The notes under the pieces were generated by a model that did not search any database, had not been told where the DNA came from, and saw only the letters and a list, made by a program, of their open reading frames with translations. Of a stretch of 64,000 nucleotides of DNA, positions 1 to 10,337 are shown in pieces; position 1 is the first letter of the stretch, and every line of letters starts with the position of its first letter. The position numbers and the translations under genes were made by a program. Source of the DNA: Strigamia acuminata (taxonomy: Eukaryota > Arthropoda > Chilopoda > Geophilomorpha > Linotaeniidae); assembly GCA_949358305.1 (NCBI GenBank), contig OX442322.1, forward strand, positions 6,076,001-6,140,000, read 5' to 3'.

Positions 1-2
1 AA

Positions 3-1005
3 GAATGGTTATTTGAAATTGGACACACAACTAAGAAAATAGTTAAAAAAATTAGATTGGGTCCCGGGATAATTTTTTCACAAGAAGAATGGGATCAATT
101 CACTCAGGCTAGAGGAATTGAAATTGATGAAGAGGAATTTGATAATTTAGATATTAATTTCATCTCAAAAAGGACAAATGTGAATATCACAGAAAGTGTG
201 GAAGCTTTGATAGTAGAAAATGAATTTCCAAGTTATTTGTGGTTGGAGCTAGCCAACACAATAACATACTTAAGGAATAGGACCCCCAGGATCGATTTAG
301 ATTGGAAAACCCCTTACAATATATTGTATAACAGATGCATTTCTGTGCGACACCTGAGGTGTATTGGGTCAAAAGTTAAGGTGTTTTATGTTAAGGATGG
401 ACTGAAACACTCCTTGGTGGGTGCCTTAATTGGGTATTCAAAATTTGGTAGGAAATATCGGATATGGGATCCGGAAAGGAACAGAGTATTTCAGTCAAAT
501 AATGTTAAGATACATGAGTGGAGTTATTGGCACGAGGGGGAATTGAAACCCTCTCTGAAAGTTTCCAACAGTTGCAATAGTTGCATTGAGAGTTTGAAAG
601 CTGAAATTTCATCGAAGGTTGGTGTGCCAATATCCCCTCATCAAGAAGCCCCATCAACATTAGACTTGTTGGAATTAGAAAATCCCCCATTGTCGTTAAG
701 TAAAGAAGTCGACATTAATGAGTGTGGAATTATTGAAAACGAGGGGGAACTCTTAGAGAGAATTGAGTGTGATCTCTTAAAGACACATGTTGATTCCAAA
801 GTGGAAACGGATGCGTTTTCTAGAGTTGATAAAGTTGGTTTGTCGACACCTAGGGAAGTTGACAGAGAAGGAGTTTATGAGGAAAATCTCCCATTGTTAC
901 CGAGCGAAGAAATTTACGTTGATAAGTGCGAAAGCATTGAAAACGAGGGAAAACACTTAGGAACATTTGTCACAAGTGATGAAGAGGTTTATGAGGGACT
1001 TACTT
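3..1005 (+). pseudogene. Copia-A polyprotein, integrase C-terminal part, interrupted
   Basis: The frame is open from the window edge and reaches the Gypsy-1 LTR at 1006. It aligns by eye with the second half of the Copia-D integrase: a segment corresponding to the start of the core, then WLELANTITYLRNR, KTPYNILYN, RHLRCIGSK, GALIGYSKFGRKYRIWDP and the VKIHEW end. The segment matching the catalytic TDNGGEF motif reads LGPGIIF, so the second catalytic Asp is gone although no stop codon has appeared. An acidic spacer of about 170 residues follows. The open frame runs on to 1103, but that tail lies in the inserted LTR. Intact frame with a lost active site suggests either a non-autonomous derivative or very recent decay. 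Confidence 0.75.
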
Positions 1006-2023
1006 TGTCGCGCTCAACTCTAACCGTCGCTAACTCGTGGGTTGATTACTTAATTCGACTAACTCACTACCGCTTTGCTCAAGCGGTTTACCCAAAGAAA
1101 TGATTACACAGATATAAAAGGTAAAATATAATATAGATTTATTCTGCGGGGCAATGTACAGATATATCTTATATATATATATATAAAGGGTAAGTAAAAG
1201 GTAAATCGGAATGGGTGATGGGAAATGGAAAGGCAAGGTAAGATGAAAGCTGGCTGGAATCGGCGAGGTCGTCTGTTGTCTCGTGCGTGTCCAAGATGGC
1301 GTCCTCGTTGTAGCAACGTGATGTCGTCTTGGGCCGGCGTGGCAATATGGCGTCCTCGGCTCGTCTCTGGCTGGTCCTTCGGGCTCACGCTGGTCGGGCG
1401 CGAGTGAATGCTTAGTTAAAAGGCTTACTTCGGTCTGTTGTCTAGGTTTTTTGTGTGGTGTCCGGCGATCACACAGCGGCGGACTCTTCTGGCTCCCGGC
1501 GGTCACACAGCGGCGGGAACGCTCGTCGTGGTTTTACTGCAGTTTAGGCTTGTGCGACCGTTTGTCTGCACAACTCGCTAAACTGGAGTGGTTTTTACTA
1601 TTTCTAGCTGGTGTGCTAAAATAGTGTGGTAATCTTATCTCGCAGGTTACTCTGCGGAGTTTGACACTGACCAAACGTACTCACGGTAAATTGTCCTTTG
1701 TCCTCGGTCAATCCCAGTATATTTACTTGGGCCTGATCTTGTAGGACGACGGATTTTACGTGTGTTTCTCGTTTGATGGTTGTGTTGGTTCTGCCCGCTC
1801 AGTGCAAGGCACATTCCTTTGCACAAAGCGGGGTTGACAGGTGACCGGAATCACCCAATGGTGGGGTGGACGAGCCATCCCCACTCCCTCAGGGCAGACG
1901 CCTGTCCATTGACTAGATGTCAATGCACTGAGGGAAGGGAGACGCGCTTGCGGCTCCCCTTACACCCGAAACGAGGTCACGAGAGAAACTCTTCGTTGAC
2001 CCCGGTCCAGTCGGGTCACAACA
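1006..2023 (-). repeat. Gypsy-1 3' LTR
   Basis: On the + strand it starts TGTCGCG and ends CACAACA; near-identical to 13494-14509. It holds a TA-dinucleotide run around 1170-1186 that could serve as a TATA region in element sense, and AAGATGGCG-type motifs near 1290 and 1345. Small open frames in it recur identically in the other LTR and are not genes. Confidence 0.93.
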
Positions 2024-2034
2024 CTTCCCCCTCC
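2024..2034 (-). other. Gypsy-1 polypurine tract
   Basis: On the - strand this reads GGAGGGGGAAG and abuts the TGTTGTG start of the 3' LTR, as expected for the plus-strand DNA primer. Confidence 0.8.
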
Positions 2035-2059
2035 GAGCTCAGACCGTGGGGCTGAGCGA

Positions 2060-4825
2060 TCACTTCTTTCCTGGGGGACCCGACACTGAGTCCGTCACCT
2101 GGGCGTAACTCACTCCAGGGACAGGCGGTTGAGTGCCGGGTGGCGCGGATAGATCGCCTACTAGCGCCGAGGACCGATCACGGGGGTCCTCATGCTCCGT
2201 AATGAAACATAATGCATGGCCGTCAACTGGCTCATGCGGGGCACGCGTCCTCTCGTGTAACCAAACGCTCGGGATGTAGGCGGAGAAGCCGGTGTTCGTA
2301 TGCCGGATGGCATTGGCTTCCGCTGTCGTCACTGGCGCACGGTGGGCTCTCAACAACCTCTGGTGGAAGATGAGGTCTTTAGTCTTCCGGATCTGGTTGT
2401 GAAGCCAGATGAAGACCGATTTGCCTTTGTCCCGCTGCGCGAGGATAAACCTCCTGGTCGCCGTCGTCATCGAAAGATGGGGAAACTCGTCGATGATTCG
2501 CCCATAATAGTCTGGTGGAGGCGGTGCCGGCTTCGGCTTCTGGGTGGCCGCGGGAATCACTGCTTGCGTTGATGTCGCCGCTCGGGCCGGTGAGGTCCCG
2601 GGCGGTGTCGGCTTCGTTTGCTCGACAGACCTGACGGGTGGCGTTCGGCACAGCAAGCGCTTTGGTTTACCCGCCACTTCGAACAGGGCGGGTCCTTGCG
2701 GGGATATCTCCGCAGGCATCGGTGGCGGAATCGGAACTCCGCTCGTCGGCGAGATCACCATTTCTACATCCTCTGCCGATTCTTCCGTCTGGATGGTCAA
2801 GGCGCGCAGTTGTTGGGTAGGCGCCGCTGTCCAGGTGGCGGAGGTGTAACGAAACGCCGTGCTTCGCAACTTGTACCCCTCAAATTCGGGGTTTACCACA
2901 TCCCTGGTTAGCTCGTACCGAGTCAACACAGGGTCGGGCAGAATGGAGCTCCACTCTGCGAGGAGTGCACGGGGAACCTGTACACCCTCTCTGTCCACGA
3001 CAGACCATGCGGCCATCGCCTGACGCCCTTCTCCGAAGAGTGCTGGGGTTAGCAGCTGCATCATGACCTTGGTCAATGATAGCTGTAGGCTGCGACGATT
3101 CACTGGATTCGATCGCTCTGAATCCGCAGTGAAGGCACACGAGAGCTTACTCATCATCGCCGTTGCCCATTCGATGAAATATCGCTGGGCTTGATCCACA
3201 CCTCGCAAGGCGGGTGCGGAAACTCTTGGGTCTTCCATCACGAAGCGAAACGCTGAGAGCTCGGAGATAGTCGGGTTGGCGGCTTCTCTCGCGAGTCGCG
3301 CTTCTTCGTCTCGCCTCTCGAAGAACAGGGCCGAGGAACCGGGTCGGGGTCGGCTCGGCCTGTAAATGCCGGTCAAGTTGGCTCGACATTCCTGCGCAAT
3401 GCTCTGTCCAACGGGGAAAAGGACCGAGCGGGCGGTGGGTAAATCCGGCGGATCGCTCGAATTCAACAACGACGATGGCGGCAGGTCCGGAGGCGGCTGC
3501 GTCTTGTTCGGCAGCGTTGGCGTCGGCAGCGGTGGTGGTGGCTGCGTCGGCGGTGGTGGCGTCTCCGTCGTCTGCACCCCAGTCATTGCGACTTGGGGCG
3601 CCGGGAGATGTTGTTCGGAGCTGGAGGGCTGCACGATGGCGGTTGGCATGCCATCGGGTCGTGGTCGCGAATTTATGTAGTCTGCGAGCCACCTTGCCAC
3701 CTCGTGTGGGGTCACCTTTCCGTCGGTGACAACACCCATCTTCCTGGCGTGTTTCATCGCGGGATCGAAACGTGTCAGTTTCGTCCGCTTCATCTGAGTC
3801 AGAATCTCGCGAAGGTCCCGCGTATCTGCCGCTGGGACGTGTCGCTCACCTGACTGGCTACCACTTCGTCCACCCGCTCTCTTGGAGATGTAGGCGGGTT
3901 CGGGGATGGGACGGCCCCGAGCTTCGCACCTCGCGAAGTATCGCTCCTTGCGATCTTTTTTCCGCTGCTCGCGATGAGTCAGCGGACGTCTAGAAGTGCT
4001 GGGACGAGAGACTCGCTCTTCATCACCAGACATCCAAACCTCCTTGCACTCCTTACCGTCTTTAATCTGACGGTTTACGAAAATTCGCGGTCGGGAATAC
4101 TGCGAAGGGTCACGCACCGTACTAGTGGATGGCCCAGCTTCGTTGCTTTCAGTCGTGTTTTGAGCGACACGCTGCTTCTTGGTTGTCACCGGGGAACGCG
4201 ACTGGCTGTCCCCGGCGCCTTTGGAGCGCTTGCGCTTCCGCGGGTAGCTGCTCTTGGGCCCCAAAATCCCCAGGTGGTGGAGCTGCCACATCTCGGCTTG
4301 GGACGTTAAAATTCCCATCCGAGGTCTCCACTGGGGCGTACTCTCTCCCAATCGCAGCCTCTCAAACCACAGATGAATATCATCCGCGGTCATCCCCTCG
4401 TTTTGGAGGATGCGCTCGGCCACTGCCGCAGCGGTATCCACCAGCTGTTGTCTATACTGCTGATAGAGGGCCTCACGGGCCTCTTCTGTCTCGGCTGCTC
4501 GCCACGCATGCAGCACGTGTTCCTCCGCCGGAGTGCCAGTGTACTGACTTGACAATCCGGGGTGGAAAATTGGCGATTTCGGGTCCTCGTCACGAGCTAA
4601 CTCTGTGGCGATGCCTTCGCGCATCCCCTCCGGGAACGTGTCCAGGAGCGTACAGTCTCGTACCCAACGTCGGGCGATGCATCGGGAATGTAGTATTCGC
4701 AGGCGCCAAGGGTCGGCGTCCTCGCCGAAACATCGTCGGTAAAATTCGGGCAGCGCGCCTCGAAATATCCCGCCACGAGCGATGCAAGCGGGGTCTAATG
4801 GTCCCCATGTTTTACGTAGTGCCAT
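2060..4825 (-). CDS. Gypsy-1 ORF3, large accessory protein of unknown function
   Basis: A 921-residue frame starting at the first ATG (codon 4825-4823); the frame is open eight codons further up without an ATG. I do not recognise the protein. Visible parts: an N-terminal segment of ~200 residues rich in Arg and Trp, a basic cluster (PRKRKRSKG, with KKQRV further on) that could be a nuclear signal, a Lys/Arg-rich region, a Pro-rich linker near residues 430-470, a helical segment near 540-640, and a second Pro-rich linker before the C-terminal ~150 residues. There is no signal peptide, membrane segment or furin-like site, so it is not an envelope protein. The segment near 585-640 (LTKVMMQLLTP, AEWSSILPDPVLTRYE) resembles part of the third frame of Gypsy-3 (VTRIMQMILNP, EGWILVLPPVIDIYED). 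Its position matches env in retroviruses, so a spliced or internally started RNA would be needed. Confidence 0.8.
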   Translation of the reverse strand: MALRKTWGPLDPACIARGGIFRGALPEFYRRCFGEDADPWRLRILHSRCIARRWVRDCTLLDTFPEGMREGIATELARDEDPKSPIFHPGLSSQYTGTPAEEHVLHAWRAAETEEAREALYQQYRQQLVDTAAAVAERILQNEGMTADDIHLWFERLRLGESTPQWRPRMGILTSQAEMWQLHHLGILGPKSSYPRKRKRSKGAGDSQSRSPVTTKKQRVAQNTTESNEAGPSTSTVRDPSQYSRPRIFVNRQIKDGKECKEVWMSGDEERVSRPSTSRRPLTHREQRKKDRKERYFARCEARGRPIPEPAYISKRAGGRSGSQSGERHVPAADTRDLREILTQMKRTKLTRFDPAMKHARKMGVVTDGKVTPHEVARWLADYINSRPRPDGMPTAIVQPSSSEQHLPAPQVAMTGVQTTETPPPPTQPPPPLPTPTLPNKTQPPPDLPPSSLLNSSDPPDLPTARSVLFPVGQSIAQECRANLTGIYRPSRPRPGSSALFFERRDEEARLAREAANPTISELSAFRFVMEDPRVSAPALRGVDQAQRYFIEWATAMMSKLSCAFTADSERSNPVNRRSLQLSLTKVMMQLLTPALFGEGRQAMAAWSVVDREGVQVPRALLAEWSSILPDPVLTRYELTRDVVNPEFEGYKLRSTAFRYTSATWTAAPTQQLRALTIQTEESAEDVEMVISPTSGVPIPPPMPAEISPQGPALFEVAGKPKRLLCRTPPVRSVEQTKPTPPGTSPARAATSTQAVIPAATQKPKPAPPPPDYYGRIIDEFPHLSMTTATRRFILAQRDKGKSVFIWLHNQIRKTKDLIFHQRLLRAHRAPVTTAEANAIRHTNTGFSAYIPSVWLHERTRAPHEPVDGHALCFITEHEDPRDRSSALVGDLSAPPGTQPPVPGVSYAQVTDSVSGPPGKK

Positions 4826-6243
4826 CTGGAAGGATGGAGAAATAAACAATTAATAAAAAGTTAATATTTAAATACGTAGATAAATGGTTGGTTTCGAGGG
4901 ACGTTGCCGATACGTGCAGCCGTCCGTCGAGACCGATTCCTGTCTATCGGTGCAAACGTAGGACGAATTGTCCCTCGTCGGATAGAAAAAGAGAAGTCAT
5001 CACGTGAAAAATCTGTCTCATGTCCAAAACGCACAGCGAGACGGAATCGAGCCTTTAATCCGGATTTTTATCATCAGATTTTACTTCAAATTAATTCTAA
5101 CATTAATTAGAACATTACTAATAATTAAATTAATAATTATCAGTCATTCGTAAAAAGAATTCGTCGGGTGTAAATTATTACTAAAAATGCACAATAAATG
5201 TGCTTGTCGAAATTGTATTAAATAAATAAATAAATCTAATAAAGAATTATTCCGAAGTCGGACTTCGTCTAATTTTAAAAAAAGTTAAAGTCAAATTAAA
5301 TTTATCTAACACATCGAAAAATTCATCGTACGAATGTTAAGTTGCATCAATTTGATGCGTCAAATTACTTGTGGAGAAAAATATTCTTTTACAGAATATT
5401 CTCCCCTTGTCATAAAATTATTTATGGCTCGAGCCCATTGTCTCGCTCGTGACTCAAGTCATGAGGAATTTTCGAGACGCGAGGCGACGTGAAGTCTGCG
5501 CTCGCACCCCGAAAACAAATTAACAAGAAAAAAAATACGATCGTGTGAGCGATCGCGGTTAATAATTAATTATACGCTATTGTGAGTGCAAAGCACTCAT
5601 GTCAGGTATTAGTCAACAAAATTTCTTCTTCAGCAGCACGGAACTAGTTCTCATGTGCCGATGCCGACTTCTACCTGATCGGGATGGACTTGGTTTACAT
5701 CGCGGTCCCAGTTTTCCTCGTCCTCGTGCTCTATGGCCAGCACGTCGTTCTCTTCCTCGTCCATGGCGAGGAGCGCGCACAAAAAGCTCAATCACGATTG
5801 AAAAAAAGATGATAAAACTATCTCAAAAAACTCGATAAAAACGTTAAAAACGAGGATCACGCACGAATGCAGCGATCAGCTGTGAAAAGCGGAAGTTCGT
5901 GTGAACACGAGGTAATCGCGATGGATTCTGGGTAATATACTCCAGAACCCGGGTGTTTGAGACTAGTGCGCACCTACCCGTGCGCATGTTACGCTACGGG
6001 TCTCCTTTGTTTTCACTCCCGTGCGCGATTGCTGCTACGGGGTCTTTTTTGCACGCGGTATCCGACCCGTGCCGATAATTTTGCTACGGGTCCCGCGCTT
6101 CCACGCCATCTTGTGACGTGAATTCGACCGATATCCGCTTTGTTGGACTTAGCGGAATTTTCTTCGAGTCTCGCAACGTGATGGCTTGCACTATCGGTCG
6201 ATTAGAATTTATTTTTAGTGCCGCCATCGACTCGTAATTTATT
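4826..6243 (-). other. Gypsy-1 non-coding spacer between pol and ORF3
   Basis: About 1.4 kb without a convincing coding frame on either strand. The half next to ORF3 is AT-rich. The half next to pol (about 5940-6110) is GC-richer and holds several copies of ACCCGTGC and GCTACGGGT that can pair with each other. It is a natural place for an internal promoter or a splice acceptor for ORF3, but no specific signal is clear. Confidence 0.5.
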
Positions 6244-9200
6244 TTACTTCTTTCCTACGACCTTTCCGCCTTTTATAAACGGATTATCTCTTTTTGGTCG
6301 CAGGTTACGGATCGAGGCAGGTACGATATTTTTTGTTGTTTTTTGTGTCTGTACCTCCTCATTATTGTTTTCTTTTTTATCCGTGTTTTTTGTGTTTGTT
6401 TCAGGAGTTTCTCCTGTTTCCCCCCCGACCAAAATTGGATCCGGAACGGATTCAACGATCTCGTTGACCGGAGGTGAAGGGGCGTCGAAATACTCCTCGT
6501 TGTCACTTGGCGGTGCTTTTTCCGACTCGCCAGCGAACATATCGACGATTTGGCCGTCAGTTTTAGACTTGACTTGGCCCTTGGCCCACATTTCTTGCGG
6601 GAATTCCGGAATGTACGGAGTTAACTCTCGTACCTGGATCGATTTTTGCTCGGTGTTGTCCTCGAGCTTACGTAATTTATACGCGTTACCGCCATGCTTG
6701 CCGATGATCACATACGGACCATCTCTCTTGTCGGCCAAGCTGGCGGTGATTCCTCTCGCTGCATTTGAGAGGGTGTGTGCATCTTTCCACACTAAATCAT
6801 TGATCTCGAAATTCACGAATTTTCCACCGCTTTTATCTTGTAAAATGCGGTCGCGCATGTTAAAAATGTGCGCCATCATATGTTTGTATGTGCTCGAAAT
6901 TGTTTGCTCCAATTTATACACATACTCATGTGGTTTCTCTGGGTCCACCACATTTACCGACTCTGCCACTCGTGGGTCCCAAGGCACTCGTAGCTCTCGG
7001 GCGAAGTTGAGGTAGGCCGGAGAAAAATCTCTCGTCCTCGAGACTGTTGTTCGTATGCTGAACGCGATCTCCCTCAAGTATTCATCCCACCTATTGTGGA
7101 TGTCAGTGAATATGCTTAGTGCATATTTAATGTCCCTGTTGAGTCGCTCAACGGGATTTGTTCTAGGATTGTAGGTCGAAGTATGTGACGCCACAATCCC
7201 GAATTTCTCACAAAACTTACCCCAAATTTTCGAGATAAATTGGGGTCCGTTATCGGATATTATTTTACGTGGAAATCCGTAACGTAACGCCACGTCGTAG
7301 ATACATTCAACGATTTTCTCTGCTGAAGGTCTAGCGACGGCGTACAACTCGGGCCAACGAGTTGCCACGTCCATTATAACGATAATGTACGCATTTTTAT
7401 TTCCCGTAACGGGTTTTGGGCCCATCACATCGACACTTAAACAATCAAAAGGCGCGTAAGGCCCTAAGAAAATAGTTTCGAATGGTGATTTACTCCTCGG
7501 CTTGCACGCTTGACATCGCTGACATTGGTGGACAAAAAGAGCAATATCTTTTTTCATCCCTGTCCAGTGAAAAAGCTGTGTAGCACGATAGAGTGTTCTG
7601 CTTACTCCCGCATGGCTCGCAAGCGGGTGCCCGTGTAACAACCACAGCACGCGACCGATTAAGGAAGCAGGTATTACTACCTTTACTGCGGTGTCCGATT
7701 CACTCAAGTCATCTTGGTGATTTGGGTGATGTTTCACTAAAAGGCCGTCATCCAATAGGTAATCTATGGATTCGTGTGCATAACGACGCTTCTGCCTTCT
7801 GGTTAAGTTGGGCGGATATTTTCCTGTCAGTACGAATCTAGCTCTGTCCTGACATTTTTTGTCTAATTTTTGTTGCACAATTATTTCCTCCCTTGTTGGG
7901 GGATTGCTTTTCATTTGCTTGCTGACACGAGCGTGGAAGGCGCTTAGAAGCGGGTCATTTATTCTCCGCTCTAGCTTAAATTCCTTCTTTGCGTTTGGGT
8001 AATTGTCAGCAGCTGGTTGGTATAACCGCGTCCAGAATCCACAGAATTTTACATCTGCCGGAGACGCGGTAGGAATTTCATTCATCTTCCTTAAATCCCA
8101 ACGGTGACAACTCGTAGGGCAATAAATGATGCGGGAGTCATCCTCGCCATCATCGTCAGCGTCGATTGGATCTGATACTGGTGCCCGTGACAGAGCGTCA
8201 GCCACGACGTTATATTTGCCGGGCTTGTATTGAATGGTCAAGTCGCATGCCATCAGTTCTAACTGCCATCTGGCTAGTCGACCGGCTGGCTCTTTTAATT
8301 TCATCAGCCATTGTAACGCTTGATGATCTGTGTGGACCACAAATTTGGTATATTCGAGATAATCTCTGAATTTCCTTATGGCCCACACAACGGCCAAACA
8401 CTCCAACTCGGTGGCATTGTAATTCTTTTCAGCGCCTTGGAGTTTGCGACTTATAAACATGCACGGCAGGTCTTGTTCGACTCCGTCGCGCACGTGTGTT
8501 TGGAGCAACGCCGCTCCTAACCCAACTCTGCTGGCGTCCGTGTGTAATATGAACGGCCGGTTTAAGTCGGGTAGAGGCATTACGCCGACTTCCGTCAGCA
8601 TCCTCTTTATTGCATTAAATGCGATGTTGCCCTCATTTGACCATACAAATTCGTTTTCATTCTTCAGGAGGTCGGTAACTGGGGCTGCCACTTCAGCTAG
8701 GCCCGGTAGCAACCTGCCGAAGAAGTTTATCATTCCCATAAACCGTTGGACACCTTTAACGTCCTCGGGTGGTGGGAAACGATTAATCGCATCGATTTTT
8801 TCGGGGCCAATAGCTAAACCATTGACTCCAATGCGATAACCCAGGAAGGCAAGCTCCTTTCGACAGAACTTGCTCTTGCCCGGGTGAACGTGTAACCCAG
8901 CTTTTGCCAGCCGGGTGAGCACTTGGTCGATATGCTCAATGTGCTCTTCAAATGTTTTAGAGGCAATAACTATGTCATCTAGGTATGCCCACACAAACTG
9001 ATGCAGGATATCACCCAATACACTTTCGATTAGTCTCTGAAAGGTACTGGGAGCGTTCACTAAACCAAATGGCATGACGTTGAACATCAACCGTCCAATT
9101 GGCGAGTAAAATGCTGTTTTTATCTTATCCTCTGGCCTCATCTCAACTTGCCAGTACCCCTTCGACAGATCCATCGTCGTAACCCAAGAAAAGGGGCTAA

Positions 9201-10314
9201 GCTCTCTCAAAATGGATTCGATAGACGGCATCTGTATGGGATCTATCTCTGTCACCGCGTTTAATGGGCGGTAATCAATGCATAGGCGTGGGTCCGAGCC
9301 CGGGCGCATCACGAGCACAACTCGCGTCGCGTATTCTCCCTGGGCCTCGGAGACAATGCCACTGTCTAGCATTTCTTGGCACATTTTTTGCACTATTTCA
9401 CGTTTTTGTGGGTTCATTCCCTTATACGCAACTCGTATAGGTTTATTATCCGTCAATTTAATTTCGTGAATAGCCCTATTCGTTCGGCCCGGTTTTTTCG
9501 ACAGGATCCCCTCATATTTAAGTAGGACCCTTCGTAGGGCTGCCGCTTCGTTTAATTCTAAAGCGGCGTCGGCGACAAGCGTTTCCACTACATTGTCCCG
9601 TTGCAATTCTGTTACGAATGCTTTAAAATCGTAGTCTTGAACGAATTTCTTTAGGCCTTTTTCCCACTGTGTCTTGTCGGCCGCTTCTTTTACAAGAGCT
9701 GGTGGCACGACAATTGCGGGTCTTTCCTTATCATTTCTGATATAATTCCAAGATTTCGTTATTGGATTTGGTTGTATTTCCATTGACGCCATGAGGTCTA
9801 AGCCCAACAGAAAAATTCTGTCGCATGTGGGCAGGACCAGGAAAGGGTGCTGTTCTACCCCTCCGAGCCACTCCATGGTCAATAATATAACTCCTTTTGG
9901 ACGCGCCATTCCGTTGGCGGTTTTTAGACGTATATTTTTATTAACGCCTTTTATCTTATCGGTGAGACCCAATGATGCTACTATGTCTTCGGAAACGAAC
10001 GAGCGATCTGCTCCCGAGTCTAGCAGTCCCATAATTTTTTCACGTTCTATTGTCATGGGCAACATGCATAGGCGGTTGGTGTATTCGACCGCCACGTTGC
10101 ACATGAAAACACGAAATTCTTCTGTGTCTTCGACTACTTGAGGTAATTCTTCAAGCAGTAGGTTCGGTTCTTCCGCCTCAGCCTCAGCGTTTGCGGTAAT
10201 TACCTGCAAAGCGTTGTTGGCCCTGTCTTGAATTTGGGCGTTAGCTATGTCACTACCCATTTCTTTGACTGGTGGCGGCTTATCGAACCCTTTGTTAAAC
10301 CCCTTTTTCTTCAT
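6244..10314 (-). CDS. pol: Gypsy-1 Pol polyprotein (protease, RT, RNase H, integrase)
   Basis: A 1356-residue frame counted from the ATG at 10314; it is also open upstream into gag in the -1 frame. Order: aspartic protease (LLDSGADRSF, ~97-106), reverse transcriptase (LCIDYRPLNAV, MDLSKGYWQVEM, YLDDIVIASK near 443), RNase H (HTDASRVGLG near 590, TELECLAVVWA), integrase HHCC zinc site (HPLASHAG, CQRCQACK near 895-930), DDE core (SVDVMGP, SDNGPQF, NPVERLNRD near 960, 1020 and 1055), and a GPY/F-type module (DKRDGPYVI near 1198). The C-terminal ~100 residues are charged and Ser/Pro-rich. It copies the element RNA and inserts the DNA. No stop codon or lost catalytic residue was seen. Confidence 0.93.
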   Translation of the reverse strand: MKKKGFNKGFDKPPPVKEMGSDIANAQIQDRANNALQVITANAEAEAEEPNLLLEELPQVVEDTEEFRVFMCNVAVEYTNRLCMLPMTIEREKIMGLLDSGADRSFVSEDIVASLGLTDKIKGVNKNIRLKTANGMARPKGVILLTMEWLGGVEQHPFLVLPTCDRIFLLGLDLMASMEIQPNPITKSWNYIRNDKERPAIVVPPALVKEAADKTQWEKGLKKFVQDYDFKAFVTELQRDNVVETLVADAALELNEAAALRRVLLKYEGILSKKPGRTNRAIHEIKLTDNKPIRVAYKGMNPQKREIVQKMCQEMLDSGIVSEAQGEYATRVVLVMRPGSDPRLCIDYRPLNAVTEIDPIQMPSIESILRELSPFSWVTTMDLSKGYWQVEMRPEDKIKTAFYSPIGRLMFNVMPFGLVNAPSTFQRLIESVLGDILHQFVWAYLDDIVIASKTFEEHIEHIDQVLTRLAKAGLHVHPGKSKFCRKELAFLGYRIGVNGLAIGPEKIDAINRFPPPEDVKGVQRFMGMINFFGRLLPGLAEVAAPVTDLLKNENEFVWSNEGNIAFNAIKRMLTEVGVMPLPDLNRPFILHTDASRVGLGAALLQTHVRDGVEQDLPCMFISRKLQGAEKNYNATELECLAVVWAIRKFRDYLEYTKFVVHTDHQALQWLMKLKEPAGRLARWQLELMACDLTIQYKPGKYNVVADALSRAPVSDPIDADDDGEDDSRIIYCPTSCHRWDLRKMNEIPTASPADVKFCGFWTRLYQPAADNYPNAKKEFKLERRINDPLLSAFHARVSKQMKSNPPTREEIIVQQKLDKKCQDRARFVLTGKYPPNLTRRQKRRYAHESIDYLLDDGLLVKHHPNHQDDLSESDTAVKVVIPASLIGRVLWLLHGHPLASHAGVSRTLYRATQLFHWTGMKKDIALFVHQCQRCQACKPRSKSPFETIFLGPYAPFDCLSVDVMGPKPVTGNKNAYIIVIMDVATRWPELYAVARPSAEKIVECIYDVALRYGFPRKIISDNGPQFISKIWGKFCEKFGIVASHTSTYNPRTNPVERLNRDIKYALSIFTDIHNRWDEYLREIAFSIRTTVSRTRDFSPAYLNFARELRVPWDPRVAESVNVVDPEKPHEYVYKLEQTISSTYKHMMAHIFNMRDRILQDKSGGKFVNFEINDLVWKDAHTLSNAARGITASLADKRDGPYVIIGKHGGNAYKLRKLEDNTEQKSIQVRELTPYIPEFPQEMWAKGQVKSKTDGQIVDMFAGESEKAPPSDNEEYFDAPSPPVNEIVESVPDPILVGGETGETPETNTKNTDKKENNNEEVQTQKTTKNIVPASIRNLRPKRDNPFIKGGKVVGKK

Positions 10315-10337
10315 GAATGGCGCAGACGGTCGAGAAG

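Noticed and set aside
1030-1506. 158-codon open frame, repeated at 13518-13994
   Set aside because: Identical because it lies in both Gypsy-1 LTRs; low-complexity end and overlap with the TA run make a gene unlikely.
2060-4825. Gypsy-1 ORF3 as an env gene (errantivirus-like)
   Set aside because: No signal peptide, no transmembrane helix, no furin-type site; basic nuclear-like clusters instead.
6218-7015. 265-codon open frame on the + strand
   Set aside because: It is antisense to the well-supported Gypsy-1 pol integrase end.
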